Shown piece after piece: positions 25,381 through 32,987 of a stretch of 64,000 bases of DNA. Every line of letters begins with the position of its first letter. Within the stretch, counting starts at the first letter, position 1. The DNA is from Chloroflexota bacterium (lineage in GTDB: Bacteria > Chloroflexota > Anaerolineae > 4572-78 > J111). Both the position numbers and the translations under genes were made by a program. Where the stretch lies: contig BOKF01000046.1 in the NCBI GenBank assembly GCA_016860845.1, positions 1 to 64,000 on the forward strand, read 5' to 3'. The notes under the pieces were generated by a model. That model saw only the letters and a program-made list of their open reading frames with translations. It ran no database searches and was not told where the DNA came from.

Positions 25381-27644
25381 TGGCGACGCGATCACAACCC
25401 ATTCATCCTCGCCTCCTCGCCTCTTCGTCTCTTCGCCTCCTGGCTGCTTCGCCTCCTCGCCTCTTACTCCCTATCCTAATGCTGGCCAACTTCACCTATT
25501 TCGGCCTGTACGCCAGCCAGCGTCATTTGGCCTTTGAAACCGGCGCTTTCGACGTGGGTGTTTACACCCAGCCCTTATGGAATTTCATCCACGGGCGCGA
25601 TTTTGCAGTTTCCATCATCGAAGATAACGGGCCTATCCGCTGGGCTACTCATGTAGAACCCATCCTGTTCCTCATTGCGCCCCTTTACGCCCTCTGGCCC
25701 GACCCGCGCACGCTGCTGTGGCTGCAAGTCGCCGGGATGAGCCTGGCGGCGCTGCCGCTCTATGCTCTGGCCGCCCGCCGCCTGCACAGCGAGTGGATCG
25801 CCCTGGTTGTCGTCCTGGCTTATTTTTTGATGCCCGCCACCGAAGCCGTCACCCTGTTCGACTTCCATGCCGTCACCTTTGCCCCGCTCTTTCTCTTCTC
25901 AGCCATCTACTTTTTGGAACGCGCCCTGGCAGGGCAGGGAGTAAGCTTCTGGCTGTGGCCGGAGGAACAAATCGGCGAATCAGCGAGTCAGCGAATGGCG
26001 AACACTCCACTAAGCACAGATCAGGCAATAGCCAGTGACCAGGGAACTTCATCTTTTCAGTCTGCCATCCGCCATCCGCCATCTGCTATCCTCTATCTTC
26101 TATCTTCTATCTTCTTCCTCCTCGCTCTCTCCACCAAAGAAGACATCTCGCTACACGTGTTTATGATCGGCCTGTACCTGGTGGTGCTGCGCCGTAGGTG
26201 GTGGGAAGGGGGTCTGCTGGTGGTGGTTGGCCTGGCCTGGTTTTATGTCACGTTTCAGGTGATCATTCCGGCTTACCGGACGGCGGGAGGACAATCTATC
26301 TATGCGGCCTGGTTTGAAACGCTGGGTCACACCCCGCTGGAAATTGCGCTCTCGCCTTTGACCAAACCCGATCAAGTTCTGGCCCTGATCTTTCGCCCCG
26401 GCAGCTTCCCGGCGCTGGGAATGATAACCGTTCCCCTGGCCCTGCTGCCCTGGCTTGGCTTGCCCCTCTTCGTCCTGGCGGCCCCGTCGCTGGCCTTTTC
26501 CCTGTTGAGCCAAAACCCAACCCTCCGTCAGCTCGAAACCTGGCACTACGCCGCCCCCATGCTGCCTTTTGTGATGTTGGGCGCAATTGATGGCCTGGCT
26601 CGCGCCAATTATTGGATGTCACGTATCAAGTATCAGCTTTCAAATGAGGAAAATCACGCATCACGCATCACATATCACGCCTCACGCCTCCCGCCTTACC
26701 TCTTCCCCCTTCTCCTCCTCATCACCTCTCTCACCTACCACAACCTGCGCGGCTACTCTCCTTTCGCACAACTATCTGAGTGGCCGGAGGTGACGCCGCA
26801 TCACCAGTTGGGCCGCGAGTTGGCGGCGACCATCCCTGGCGATGCCAGCGTCCTCGCCCAGGCCCAACTTGTGCCTTATGTCGCCCATCGCTACAAACTC
26901 GGCATTTGGAGCGGCCCCCTTTTAACCGATTACGACACCATCTGGCTCGACCTCAGCCATCCCAAATTTCCCAACCGTTTCAACGCCCATGGCGACTTGC
27001 TGACCGGCCTGACCATTGAGCCGGAGTTTGGCTTTGCCGCCGCCACAGATGGCTACCTCCTGCTCAAAAAAGGCGCGCCGCGTATCCCTATCCCGGCTGA
27101 GCTTTTCACCTTCACCCAGTTTGACCGGTTACCCGCTGCGGCGCAGCCCTTCGAGGCCACCTTTGGCGATGCCTTCAAGCTGGTCGGCGTTAAGCCGGAA
27201 GTGCGCCGCCTGGCGACTTCGGAAACGGAGCCGCAGGTGGTGCTCTATTTTGAGGTTCTGCAGCAGCCTAGTGAGGATTATCACCTGTTTCTCTATCTGC
27301 TCGACAGCGCCGGCCAGACTATCGGCGCGACCGACTACCCGCAGCCGGCCCTCTTCTGGTGGCCGACCTCGCGCTGGCAGGCCGGCGACCGGCGCCAGGT
27401 ACGCGTCAATACCATCCCCTGGTGGACCGGCGATAAAAGCGATTTTGCCTATGCCCTTGGCCTGAGCCGCAGCAATGACCCCTGGGATGTATCAGCCCGT
27501 TTGCCTGTCACCCTGGGCAGCGAGGCCAATCATCCTGCCGGTGCGCAAATCCTGGATGGCGGCACTCTGCTCACCCTCACTGCCTTCCATCGTTTTGCCG
27601 GTCTCCCTTACCCCAAACCGCTGACCGAAATAGGGAGTAAGTAG
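25380..27644 (+). CDS. DUF2079 polytopic membrane protein
   Basis: 754 residues. Multi-helix DUF2079 domain with the conserved TGAFDVGVYTQPLWNFIHG and VTLFDFHAVTFAPLF. It is a paralogue of the gene at 3271-5838. The C-terminus carries one divergent copy of the shared module (EDYHLFLYLLDSAGQT, TSRWQAGDR). The N-terminal extension RLLASSSLRLLAASPPRLLL is encoded by an 8-bp tandem repeat (25407-25462). Two more repeats, at 26064-26112 and 26653-26694, encode a membrane helix and a basic loop. The start overlaps the previous stop and the stop codon (27642-27644) sits in a heptamer array. A surface-glycan role is inferred. Confidence 0.82.
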   Translation: MATRSQPIHPRLLASSSLRLLAASPPRLLLPILMLANFTYFGLYASQRHLAFETGAFDVGVYTQPLWNFIHGRDFAVSIIEDNGPIRWATHVEPILFLIAPLYALWPDPRTLLWLQVAGMSLAALPLYALAARRLHSEWIALVVVLAYFLMPATEAVTLFDFHAVTFAPLFLFSAIYFLERALAGQGVSFWLWPEEQIGESASQRMANTPLSTDQAIASDQGTSSFQSAIRHPPSAILYLLSSIFFLLALSTKEDISLHVFMIGLYLVVLRRRWWEGGLLVVVGLAWFYVTFQVIIPAYRTAGGQSIYAAWFETLGHTPLEIALSPLTKPDQVLALIFRPGSFPALGMITVPLALLPWLGLPLFVLAAPSLAFSLLSQNPTLRQLETWHYAAPMLPFVMLGAIDGLARANYWMSRIKYQLSNEENHASRITYHASRLPPYLFPLLLLITSLTYHNLRGYSPFAQLSEWPEVTPHHQLGRELAATIPGDASVLAQAQLVPYVAHRYKLGIWSGPLLTDYDTIWLDLSHPKFPNRFNAHGDLLTGLTIEPEFGFAAATDGYLLLKKGAPRIPIPAELFTFTQFDRLPAAAQPFEATFGDAFKLVGVKPEVRRLATSETEPQVVLYFEVLQQPSEDYHLFLYLLDSAGQTIGATDYPQPALFWWPTSRWQAGDRRQVRVNTIPWWTGDKSDFAYALGLSRSNDPWDVSARLPVTLGSEANHPAGAQILDGGTLLTLTAFHRFAGLPYPKPLTEIGSK
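25407..25462. repeat. 8-bp tandem repeat (CCTCGCCT) encoding the protein N-terminus
   Basis: Seven consecutive octamers (CCTCGCCT x2, CTTCGTCT, CTTCGCCT, CCTGGCTG, CTTCGCCT, CCTCGCCT), 56 bp, in the DUF2079 gene. The reverse complement of the same octamer is expanded inside glnE (61902-61972). Confidence 0.85.
26064..26112. repeat. Seven exact heptamers encoding a membrane helix
   Basis: GCCATCC, GCCATCC, GCCATCT, GCTATCC, TCTATCT, TCTATCT, TCTATCT: 49 bp without interruption. It encodes AIRHPPSAILYLLSSIF, the entry to a predicted transmembrane helix of the DUF2079 protein. Confidence 0.9.
26653..26694. repeat. 7-bp tandem repeat (ATCACGC type) inside a coding region
   Basis: Six heptamers (ATCACGC, ATCACGC, ATCACAT, ATCACGC, CTCACGC, CTCCCGC), 42 bp or 14 codons, encoding HASRITYHASRLPP. 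The same heptamer forms the N-terminus of the next gene. Confidence 0.88.
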
Positions 27645-27704
27645 TAGGTAGTAGGTAGTAGGTAGTATGGATCACGCATCACGCATCACGCATTACGCAT
27701 TATC
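27644..27704. repeat. Two abutting 7-bp arrays spanning a gene boundary
   Basis: GTAGGTA x3 (27644-27664), then GATCACG, CATCACG, CATCACG, CATTACG, CATTATC (27670-27704). The arrays include the last base of the DUF2079 stop codon, the whole spacer, the flank of the next ATG (27667) and its first 13 codons. Confidence 0.9.
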
Positions 27705-30700
27705 CTTCATTCAAAATCCTGACCGTTTCATTAGCTTCTGCCTTTTCCTCACCGGCTTTTACGTTTACACCGCTACCCTGGCCCCAACGGTGCTGGAAGG
27801 TGACGCCGCCCTGTTTCAATACACCCCTAATGTATTGGGAGTGACTTACCCCACCGGCTACCCGCTTTACATTTTGCTGGGTAAACTGTGGCTGACCCTC
27901 TTCCCCTTCGGCGAGATGGCCTGGCGCATGAATCTCTTCTCGGCCCTCTGCTCCGCCGCCGCCCTGCCGCTGATTTACGGGACGGCCCGCCGATTGCTGG
28001 CCCCACCCATCTCCCTGGCTCCAGGTGAAAGAGGCGAAGCGGGACAGTCCCTACTTCCTAGAATTGCCGCTCTTGCCGCCGTGCTGACCTTCGCCACCCT
28101 GCCCACTTTCTGGCGCTGGTCCACCGAAAGCAAAATCTACACCCTGAATATCCTTCTCTTCAGCGGCGTTCTATACACGCTCGCTTTGGCTTACAGCCAA
28201 CGGCAAGTACCTGGTGGCAGATATCAGGGGTCAAGCAATTTGTCTAATGTTTCAACCTTCAACCTTCAACCTTCAACCTTTATGACTCACGCTTCCCCCC
28301 TCACCCTCTCCGCCCTCCTCCTCGGCCTGCAAATCGCCGTCCACAGCACCACCGTCCTGCTTATCCCCGGCCTGCTGCTCTTTGCCTGGCTTAACTGCCA
28401 ACCCTACCTATCCCATAAAAAAAAGCTTATTTCTTATTTCTTATTTCTCATTCTCCCCGTCCTGCTCTATCTTTACATCCCGCTCCGCGCCGAGGGACTG
28501 ATTGCCCGCTATGGCCGCGACGAAGCCATCATGCACGGCCTGCTGGCCGATTTCTACCATTCCGGTCCGGCCGGCTGGATACGCTACTTCACTGCCGCCG
28601 ATTTTACCGGTGGGGTGGTTACCAATTGGGGCCTGGTCCCACGGCAGTTTTTAACCGTCTACCTGCCTCTTCTCCGCGACGAGTTTACCCCGTTGGGTAT
28701 CGGCCTGGGTGTGGTGGGTGGTCTGGCCCTGGCGCTCACGCGGCCTCGCCTGTTCTGGCCGCTGTTTTTGATCTATGCTGCCCCCATCCCCTTTGTCCTG
28801 ACCTACGGCCAGGGCGAGCAGTCAGCCTTTTTGTTACCGTCGTTTCTCATTTTTTCTCTCTTTACCGGCTATAGCCTCATCCTCGTCCAACAACTCCTGA
28901 CCAAACTTCACGCCTCAGCGCGAAGCCTCCCCTTGGGACGCCTCACGCCTCACGCCTCACGCCTTCTTCCCCTGCTTCTCTTCCTCGGCCTCATCCCCGC
29001 CTTCTTCCTCCCTCAGATTCGCTACAACGTTAATTGGCTCAAGGCCAAGTGGGATCGCTCGATCTACCAGGAATGGGCCGACGCTCTGGCCCATCCGCTG
29101 ACGCCGGGCGCCGCCGTGCTGGCTCACTGGGGGGATTTGACCTCCTTTTGGTACATGCAGCACGCCGAAGGCCGCCGGTCCGACCTGCGCGGCCTCTACC
29201 CGCCGACCGAGGAAATTGTCGCCAACTACCTGAGTCAGGGCGGCGATTTGTACATCGCCGGGCCGCTGCAAGGCTGGGCGGCCGGAATCGAAGATCGTTA
29301 CCAATTATTACCCTGGGGGCGGCTGGTGCGGATTGCTCCCAAAGAGGCCGATCCACGCAGCCTGCTGCCGGCCCTGCCGCATACCAGTGAAGCTGTTTTT
29401 GAGGGCAAATTACGCCTGTTGGGGGCCGATTTCGCGCCTCAGGCAGTGGACGGCCAGCCCTATGAGGTCACGCTGACCTGGCAGACCCTGGCCGAGTTGC
29501 CCCCGGAGACGACGATTTCGCTCCGGTTGAGTCAAGGCAGCATGATTGCCGCCCAATCGGATGATGCCCTACTCAGCGGCTGGTTCCCTCGCCCTGATTT
29601 GCCGTCGGGGCAGTCCGTTTTAAGCTATGTACCCATCCCTATTCCGCAGGGGACACTGCCCGGCCAGTACCGGCTGCAGCTCGTCACCTATATCAGTTAC
29701 AAGCATCCCTGGCCCCTCGCCGATGGCAGTCCCCTCCTCGATCTTGGCCCGGTCGAACTGACTGTATCTCCCGCCGGTACTCAACCCAATGCCGCGCCCC
29801 TTAATCCCACCTCTGGCTACGATTTCAACGGCGAAATTGAACTGGCTGATTATGAATATACCGTCACCCGGGTGGGTCAGGGCAAGGGGTTTGGGGTAAA
29901 GTTATTATGGCAAGCGCAGATCAAACCGGCTGACAATTACACCCTGCTGGCCGAATTGGTAGATGCGAGCGGCAACGTTCTCAGGCGCGTGGAGCATCTG
30001 CCGGTGGGCGGGCGCACGGCGACCGGCAGTTGGCAGCCGGGCCAATTTGTGCGGGACCAGGTGGATTTAGTTTTGCCTGCCAGCGCCCCGGTTGGCCCGC
30101 AGGCGGTGCGGGTCCGCTTGAGCTGGCTGCGCCCGGATGGCTCCAAATTAAAAGTGCGCTGGTGGCTGCTGCCGATGGGAGAGAGTCTTAATTTGAATTG
30201 GCTGGAGGTGACGGAAAAAGAGGGGCGCGTTTTTGAAGCGCCTGAAGTACAACAGCCCGTTGGCGCTAATTTGGACAACAAGGTGAAGTTGCTGGGCTAT
30301 AACACCTCGCTGTTAAAGGAGTCCAGCCCCCCCTCTGGACTCCAGTGGAGCCGGCAGCAGTGCGCGGCCAGGGCCGAAGCCTGCCTGGTTCACTTTGATT
30401 TTTACTGGCAGGGGTTGAGCGAAATGGAGCAGCTTTACTTCGTTTTTTTGCATTTGGTGGACGGTCAGGGCCGGATTGTGGCCCAGCAGGACAAGGGGCC
30501 GGGCCTGCGCGGCAAAGAGCCGACCACCAGTTGGCTGCCCGGCGAAATCATCGCCGACCCGGTGGACCTGACCTTACCCCCTGATTTGTCCCCTGGCCCA
30601 TACACCCTGCGCCTGGGCATGTACCTGCCCTCCGCCCCAAACGGCCCGCGCCTGCCGGTTTTGGATCAGACAGGTCAACCCGCCGGCGATTTTGTCGAGA

Positions 30701-30726
30701 TTGGAACGATAGCGGTGACGCCGTAA
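27667..30726 (+). CDS. DUF2723 (TMEM260-like) membrane protein with three C-terminal modules
   Basis: 1019 residues. The region TLAPTVLEGDAALFQYTPNVLGV, TYPTGYPLYILLGKL is the DUF2723 signature; the family includes TMEM260, an O-mannosyltransferase in animals, and is a GT-C fold. About ten membrane helices, then a soluble half with three copies of the shared module (last copy: FYWQGLSEMEQLYFVFLHL, TTSWLPGEIIADP, LSPGPYTLRLGMYL). The first 14 residues (MDHASRITHYALSF) are translated from a heptamer array, so the present start codon may be a by-product of repeat expansion; no ribosome site is visible there. Last gene of the 22-31 kb run. Confidence 0.85.
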   Translation: MDHASRITHYALSFIQNPDRFISFCLFLTGFYVYTATLAPTVLEGDAALFQYTPNVLGVTYPTGYPLYILLGKLWLTLFPFGEMAWRMNLFSALCSAAALPLIYGTARRLLAPPISLAPGERGEAGQSLLPRIAALAAVLTFATLPTFWRWSTESKIYTLNILLFSGVLYTLALAYSQRQVPGGRYQGSSNLSNVSTFNLQPSTFMTHASPLTLSALLLGLQIAVHSTTVLLIPGLLLFAWLNCQPYLSHKKKLISYFLFLILPVLLYLYIPLRAEGLIARYGRDEAIMHGLLADFYHSGPAGWIRYFTAADFTGGVVTNWGLVPRQFLTVYLPLLRDEFTPLGIGLGVVGGLALALTRPRLFWPLFLIYAAPIPFVLTYGQGEQSAFLLPSFLIFSLFTGYSLILVQQLLTKLHASARSLPLGRLTPHASRLLPLLLFLGLIPAFFLPQIRYNVNWLKAKWDRSIYQEWADALAHPLTPGAAVLAHWGDLTSFWYMQHAEGRRSDLRGLYPPTEEIVANYLSQGGDLYIAGPLQGWAAGIEDRYQLLPWGRLVRIAPKEADPRSLLPALPHTSEAVFEGKLRLLGADFAPQAVDGQPYEVTLTWQTLAELPPETTISLRLSQGSMIAAQSDDALLSGWFPRPDLPSGQSVLSYVPIPIPQGTLPGQYRLQLVTYISYKHPWPLADGSPLLDLGPVELTVSPAGTQPNAAPLNPTSGYDFNGEIELADYEYTVTRVGQGKGFGVKLLWQAQIKPADNYTLLAELVDASGNVLRRVEHLPVGGRTATGSWQPGQFVRDQVDLVLPASAPVGPQAVRVRLSWLRPDGSKLKVRWWLLPMGESLNLNWLEVTEKEGRVFEAPEVQQPVGANLDNKVKLLGYNTSLLKESSPPSGLQWSRQQCAARAEACLVHFDFYWQGLSEMEQLYFVFLHLVDGQGRIVAQQDKGPGLRGKEPTTSWLPGEIIADPVDLTLPPDLSPGPYTLRLGMYLPSAPNGPRLPVLDQTGQPAGDFVEIGTIAVTP
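28251..28278. repeat. 7-bp tandem repeat (TTCAACC) inside a coding region
   Basis: Four identical TTCAACC heptamers (28 bp) in the DUF2723 gene, encoding part of STFNLQPSTF in a loop. Confidence 0.88.
28937..28964. repeat. 7-bp tandem repeat (CACGCCT) inside a coding region
   Basis: GACGCCT followed by three CACGCCT, encoding RLTPHASRLL before a membrane helix of the DUF2723 protein. Confidence 0.85.
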
Positions 30727-30738
30727 GGTCACTACTCA

Positions 30739-30811
30739 GGTGACTGGCACTTTTCTCCTTTTAAGACGATTGAGAACAGCAAAATTTAGGACTAATCAAG
30801 TGCCAGTCACC
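30739..30811. repeat. 14-bp inverted repeat between convergent genes
   Basis: GGTGACTGGCACTT (30739-30752) and AAGTGCCAGTCACC (30798-30811), perfect complements with a 45-base AT-rich centre. It sits between the convergent stops of the DUF2723 and DinB genes and could be a small MITE or a two-way terminator. Confidence 0.7.
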
Positions 30812-30830
30812 TTTAGTCTGAGCAGTTACC

Positions 30831-31355
30831 TTATTTCTTCTGAGCTATCTCGTGGGCAATAAAGTAGGGCCGCCAGGGACCACAGCCGGCAATGAAGAGC
30901 TGCATCAGCGCCTGTTCAGCTTGAACCGTATGCATCAAGTCGTGACCGGCCCATTCATGCAGCAGTTCGGCCAGGGTAACGAGGCCCAACTCGGCGTGGC
31001 GGGCGGTGCGTGAGAAATCTGAAAGCGTTACCTGGTTTAACAGAGCTAGGTTGGCGGCGCGCGTTTCGGCAAACTGGGCCGCCACTGCGGTGGGCGACTG
31101 GCTGCCGGCCTGGACCGTGCCCTGGGCATCGGGATCAAAAGCCGCAAAATCCTGTCCGGCCAACAGACCCTGGACCCGCACGGGAAAGACCAGCCGTTCC
31201 GCATCGAGCAGATGCTGCAAACAGTTCAGCGCCGACCATTCACCAGGTGCGGAGGGCCGGGTGAGCAGCTCGACCGGGAGCGCTTCGGTCAAGCTCAACC
31301 ACCGCGCCGGGGTCGAAGATAGAACGGCGTGAATGGATTGTAACAAATTATCCAT
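30831..31355 (-). CDS. DinB-family four-helix protein
   Basis: 174 residues with a GGAGG ribosome site. Metal-binding histidines of the DinB_2 fold are placed as usual: NCLQHLLDAER (His near residue 47), and HEWAGHDLMHTVQ near residue 133. Members are metal-dependent thiol or hydrolase enzymes, or damage-induced proteins of unknown activity. A second, distant DinB-fold gene lies at 53050. Its convergent position to the DUF2723 gene suggests independent expression. Confidence 0.85.
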   Translation of the reverse strand: MDNLLQSIHAVLSSTPARWLSLTEALPVELLTRPSAPGEWSALNCLQHLLDAERLVFPVRVQGLLAGQDFAAFDPDAQGTVQAGSQSPTAVAAQFAETRAANLALLNQVTLSDFSRTARHAELGLVTLAELLHEWAGHDLMHTVQAEQALMQLFIAGCGPWRPYFIAHEIAQKK

Positions 31356-31383
31356 ACTGCTGCCTCCTGTATCGTTATATGGC

Positions 31384-32808
31384 CTAATCAGTCTTCTCCG
31401 CTGCAGCGAGGTTGCCCTGCCACTGATCCCACTGACCTAGCCCATCATAGGCCGCGTATTTGTAGGAGTCGGACAGGGTGGGATAATTGTAAACGGCCAT
31501 GATGAAGGCATCAATGGTCTGGCCGCTGGCTAGGGCATGCGCGCCGATATGCACCAGTTCCGCCGACATCTCGCCGATGTGATGGACCCCCAGCAGCTTC
31601 TTATCGCCCGGCGAAAAGATCAACTTGACCATGCCATGCACTTCGCCGATAATTTGCCCGCGCGGGTTATTGGCGTAATAAGCCCGCCCGACCAGGTAGG
31701 GAATCTGCTTGGCGATGCACTCGTCTTCGCTTAAACCGACCATCGAGATTTCGGGGATGGTGTAGATGGCGTAAGGCAGTACCGGCGAGACCCGTTCTTT
31801 GTAGTGCAAATTGAAGGCATGGACCATGGCTACACGCGCCTGTTCCATCGAAGTGGAGGCCAGGGCCGGGAAGCCGATAACATCGCCGGCGGCGTAGATG
31901 TTCGGAATGTTGGTCTGGTAATGCTCGTTGACGCGAATCAGCCCGCGTTCGCCCAGGACCACGCCGAGCGCCTCCAGGCCCAGCCCTTCGACATTGCTCT
32001 GCCGTCCAGCGGCAAATATGGCGATGTCGCAGTCGAGGTCGGCGCCGCTCTTTAGCTGTAAATGGACCTGGCCTTCACGGATCTCAGTTTTAGTCACCCG
32101 TTCATTGAAAATAAAGCGCAGGCCTAGTTGAGTGAGTTGAGTTTCCAGGTGCGCAGCGATTTCGTCGTCAACGACGGGGAGCAAACGATCCCGCGACTCG
32201 ACCAGCGTGACCTGGACGCCCAGGGCGGTGAAGAGCGAAGCGTATTCACAGCCAATCACTCCGCCGCCAACCACGGCCATGCACTTGGGGATGAACTTCA
32301 TATTCAAAATCGAATCCGAATCGTAAATCAGCTCGTGGTCAAACGGCACATCCGGGGGGTGGAAGGGCGACGAGCCGGTGGCGATAAGGATAAACTCGGC
32401 GTTGAGATCGCGGATTTCGCCGTTGGGGGTCTGCACTCGCACCGTGTGCGGGTCAACAAGGCTGCCGCTGCCCCAGACGATTTCGACCTTGTGCCGGGCC
32501 AGGTTTTGCTCGATGATCTGCCGTTCCTGGGTGACAACCACCTGCTCGCGGTGCATAAAATCGTGGACGGTTAGCCCTTCCTTGAGCGAATAGTCAATTC
32601 CGTAGAGGCCGCGCTGGCGCAGCCCGGAAAAGTAAAGCGCCGTTTCCCGCAGGGTTTTGGAGGGAATCGTGCCGGTGTTGAGCGCCGACCCACCCAGGCG
32701 CGGCGCGCGTTCCACCAGGGCTACCCGCTTGCCAAAATAAGCCGCTTGCACTGCCCCTTTCTCTCCCGCCGGTCCAGACCCAATCACTACCAGGTCATAA
32801 TCAGCCAT
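31384..32808 (-). CDS. sthA: Si-specific NAD(P)+ transhydrogenase-like flavoprotein
   Basis: 474 residues from the ATG at 32808 (ribosome site GGGAGG); the frame is open 12 codons upstream. Two-dinucleotide-binding-domain FAD protein: GSGPAGEKGAVQAAYFGKR for FAD, VVGGGVIGCEYASLF for NAD(P), ATGSSPF and the ISMVGLSEDE region of the dimer interface. The segment after the first fold reads GGSALNTGTIPSKTLRE: the redox-active cysteine pair of lipoamide dehydrogenase and glutathione reductase is absent, as in SthA. It would exchange hydride between NADPH and NAD+ in the cytoplasm. No neighbour indicates another role. Confidence 0.88.
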   Translation of the reverse strand: MADYDLVVIGSGPAGEKGAVQAAYFGKRVALVERAPRLGGSALNTGTIPSKTLRETALYFSGLRQRGLYGIDYSLKEGLTVHDFMHREQVVVTQERQIIEQNLARHKVEIVWGSGSLVDPHTVRVQTPNGEIRDLNAEFILIATGSSPFHPPDVPFDHELIYDSDSILNMKFIPKCMAVVGGGVIGCEYASLFTALGVQVTLVESRDRLLPVVDDEIAAHLETQLTQLGLRFIFNERVTKTEIREGQVHLQLKSGADLDCDIAIFAAGRQSNVEGLGLEALGVVLGERGLIRVNEHYQTNIPNIYAAGDVIGFPALASTSMEQARVAMVHAFNLHYKERVSPVLPYAIYTIPEISMVGLSEDECIAKQIPYLVGRAYYANNPRGQIIGEVHGMVKLIFSPGDKKLLGVHHIGEMSAELVHIGAHALASGQTIDAFIMAVYNYPTLSDSYKYAAYDGLGQWDQWQGNLAAAEKTD

Positions 32809-32891
32809 AACGTTCCTCCCATTAACGTCGTAGACGGTAAACACGAGATAACTTTCATCATAAGGGCTTGAGTCATTGAAGCCTCACTATT

Positions 32892-32961
32892 GGACGTGGA
32901 TTAAACGGATCAAACGGATTTAAGTCATTTTTATCCGAAAAATCCGTCGAATCCGCGTCCC
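32892..32961. repeat. 71-bp palindromic dispersed element, copy 2
   Basis: Starts GGACGTGGATTAAACGGAT and ends ATCCGTCGAATCCGCGTCC; the arms are almost perfect complements. The shared tail ATTCCCCACGAGTCTTA follows. Copy 1 is at 10114-10184. The tail reaches the stop codon of the sensor kinase gene. Confidence 0.8.
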
Positions 32962-32987
32962 ATTCCCCACGAGTCTTATCGTGAAGA

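Noticed and set aside
26064..26112. Heptamer arrays as CRISPR or microsatellite sequencing errors
   Set aside because: They keep frame, encode plausible helix sequence and occur with different units in many genes, so an assembly error is unlikely.
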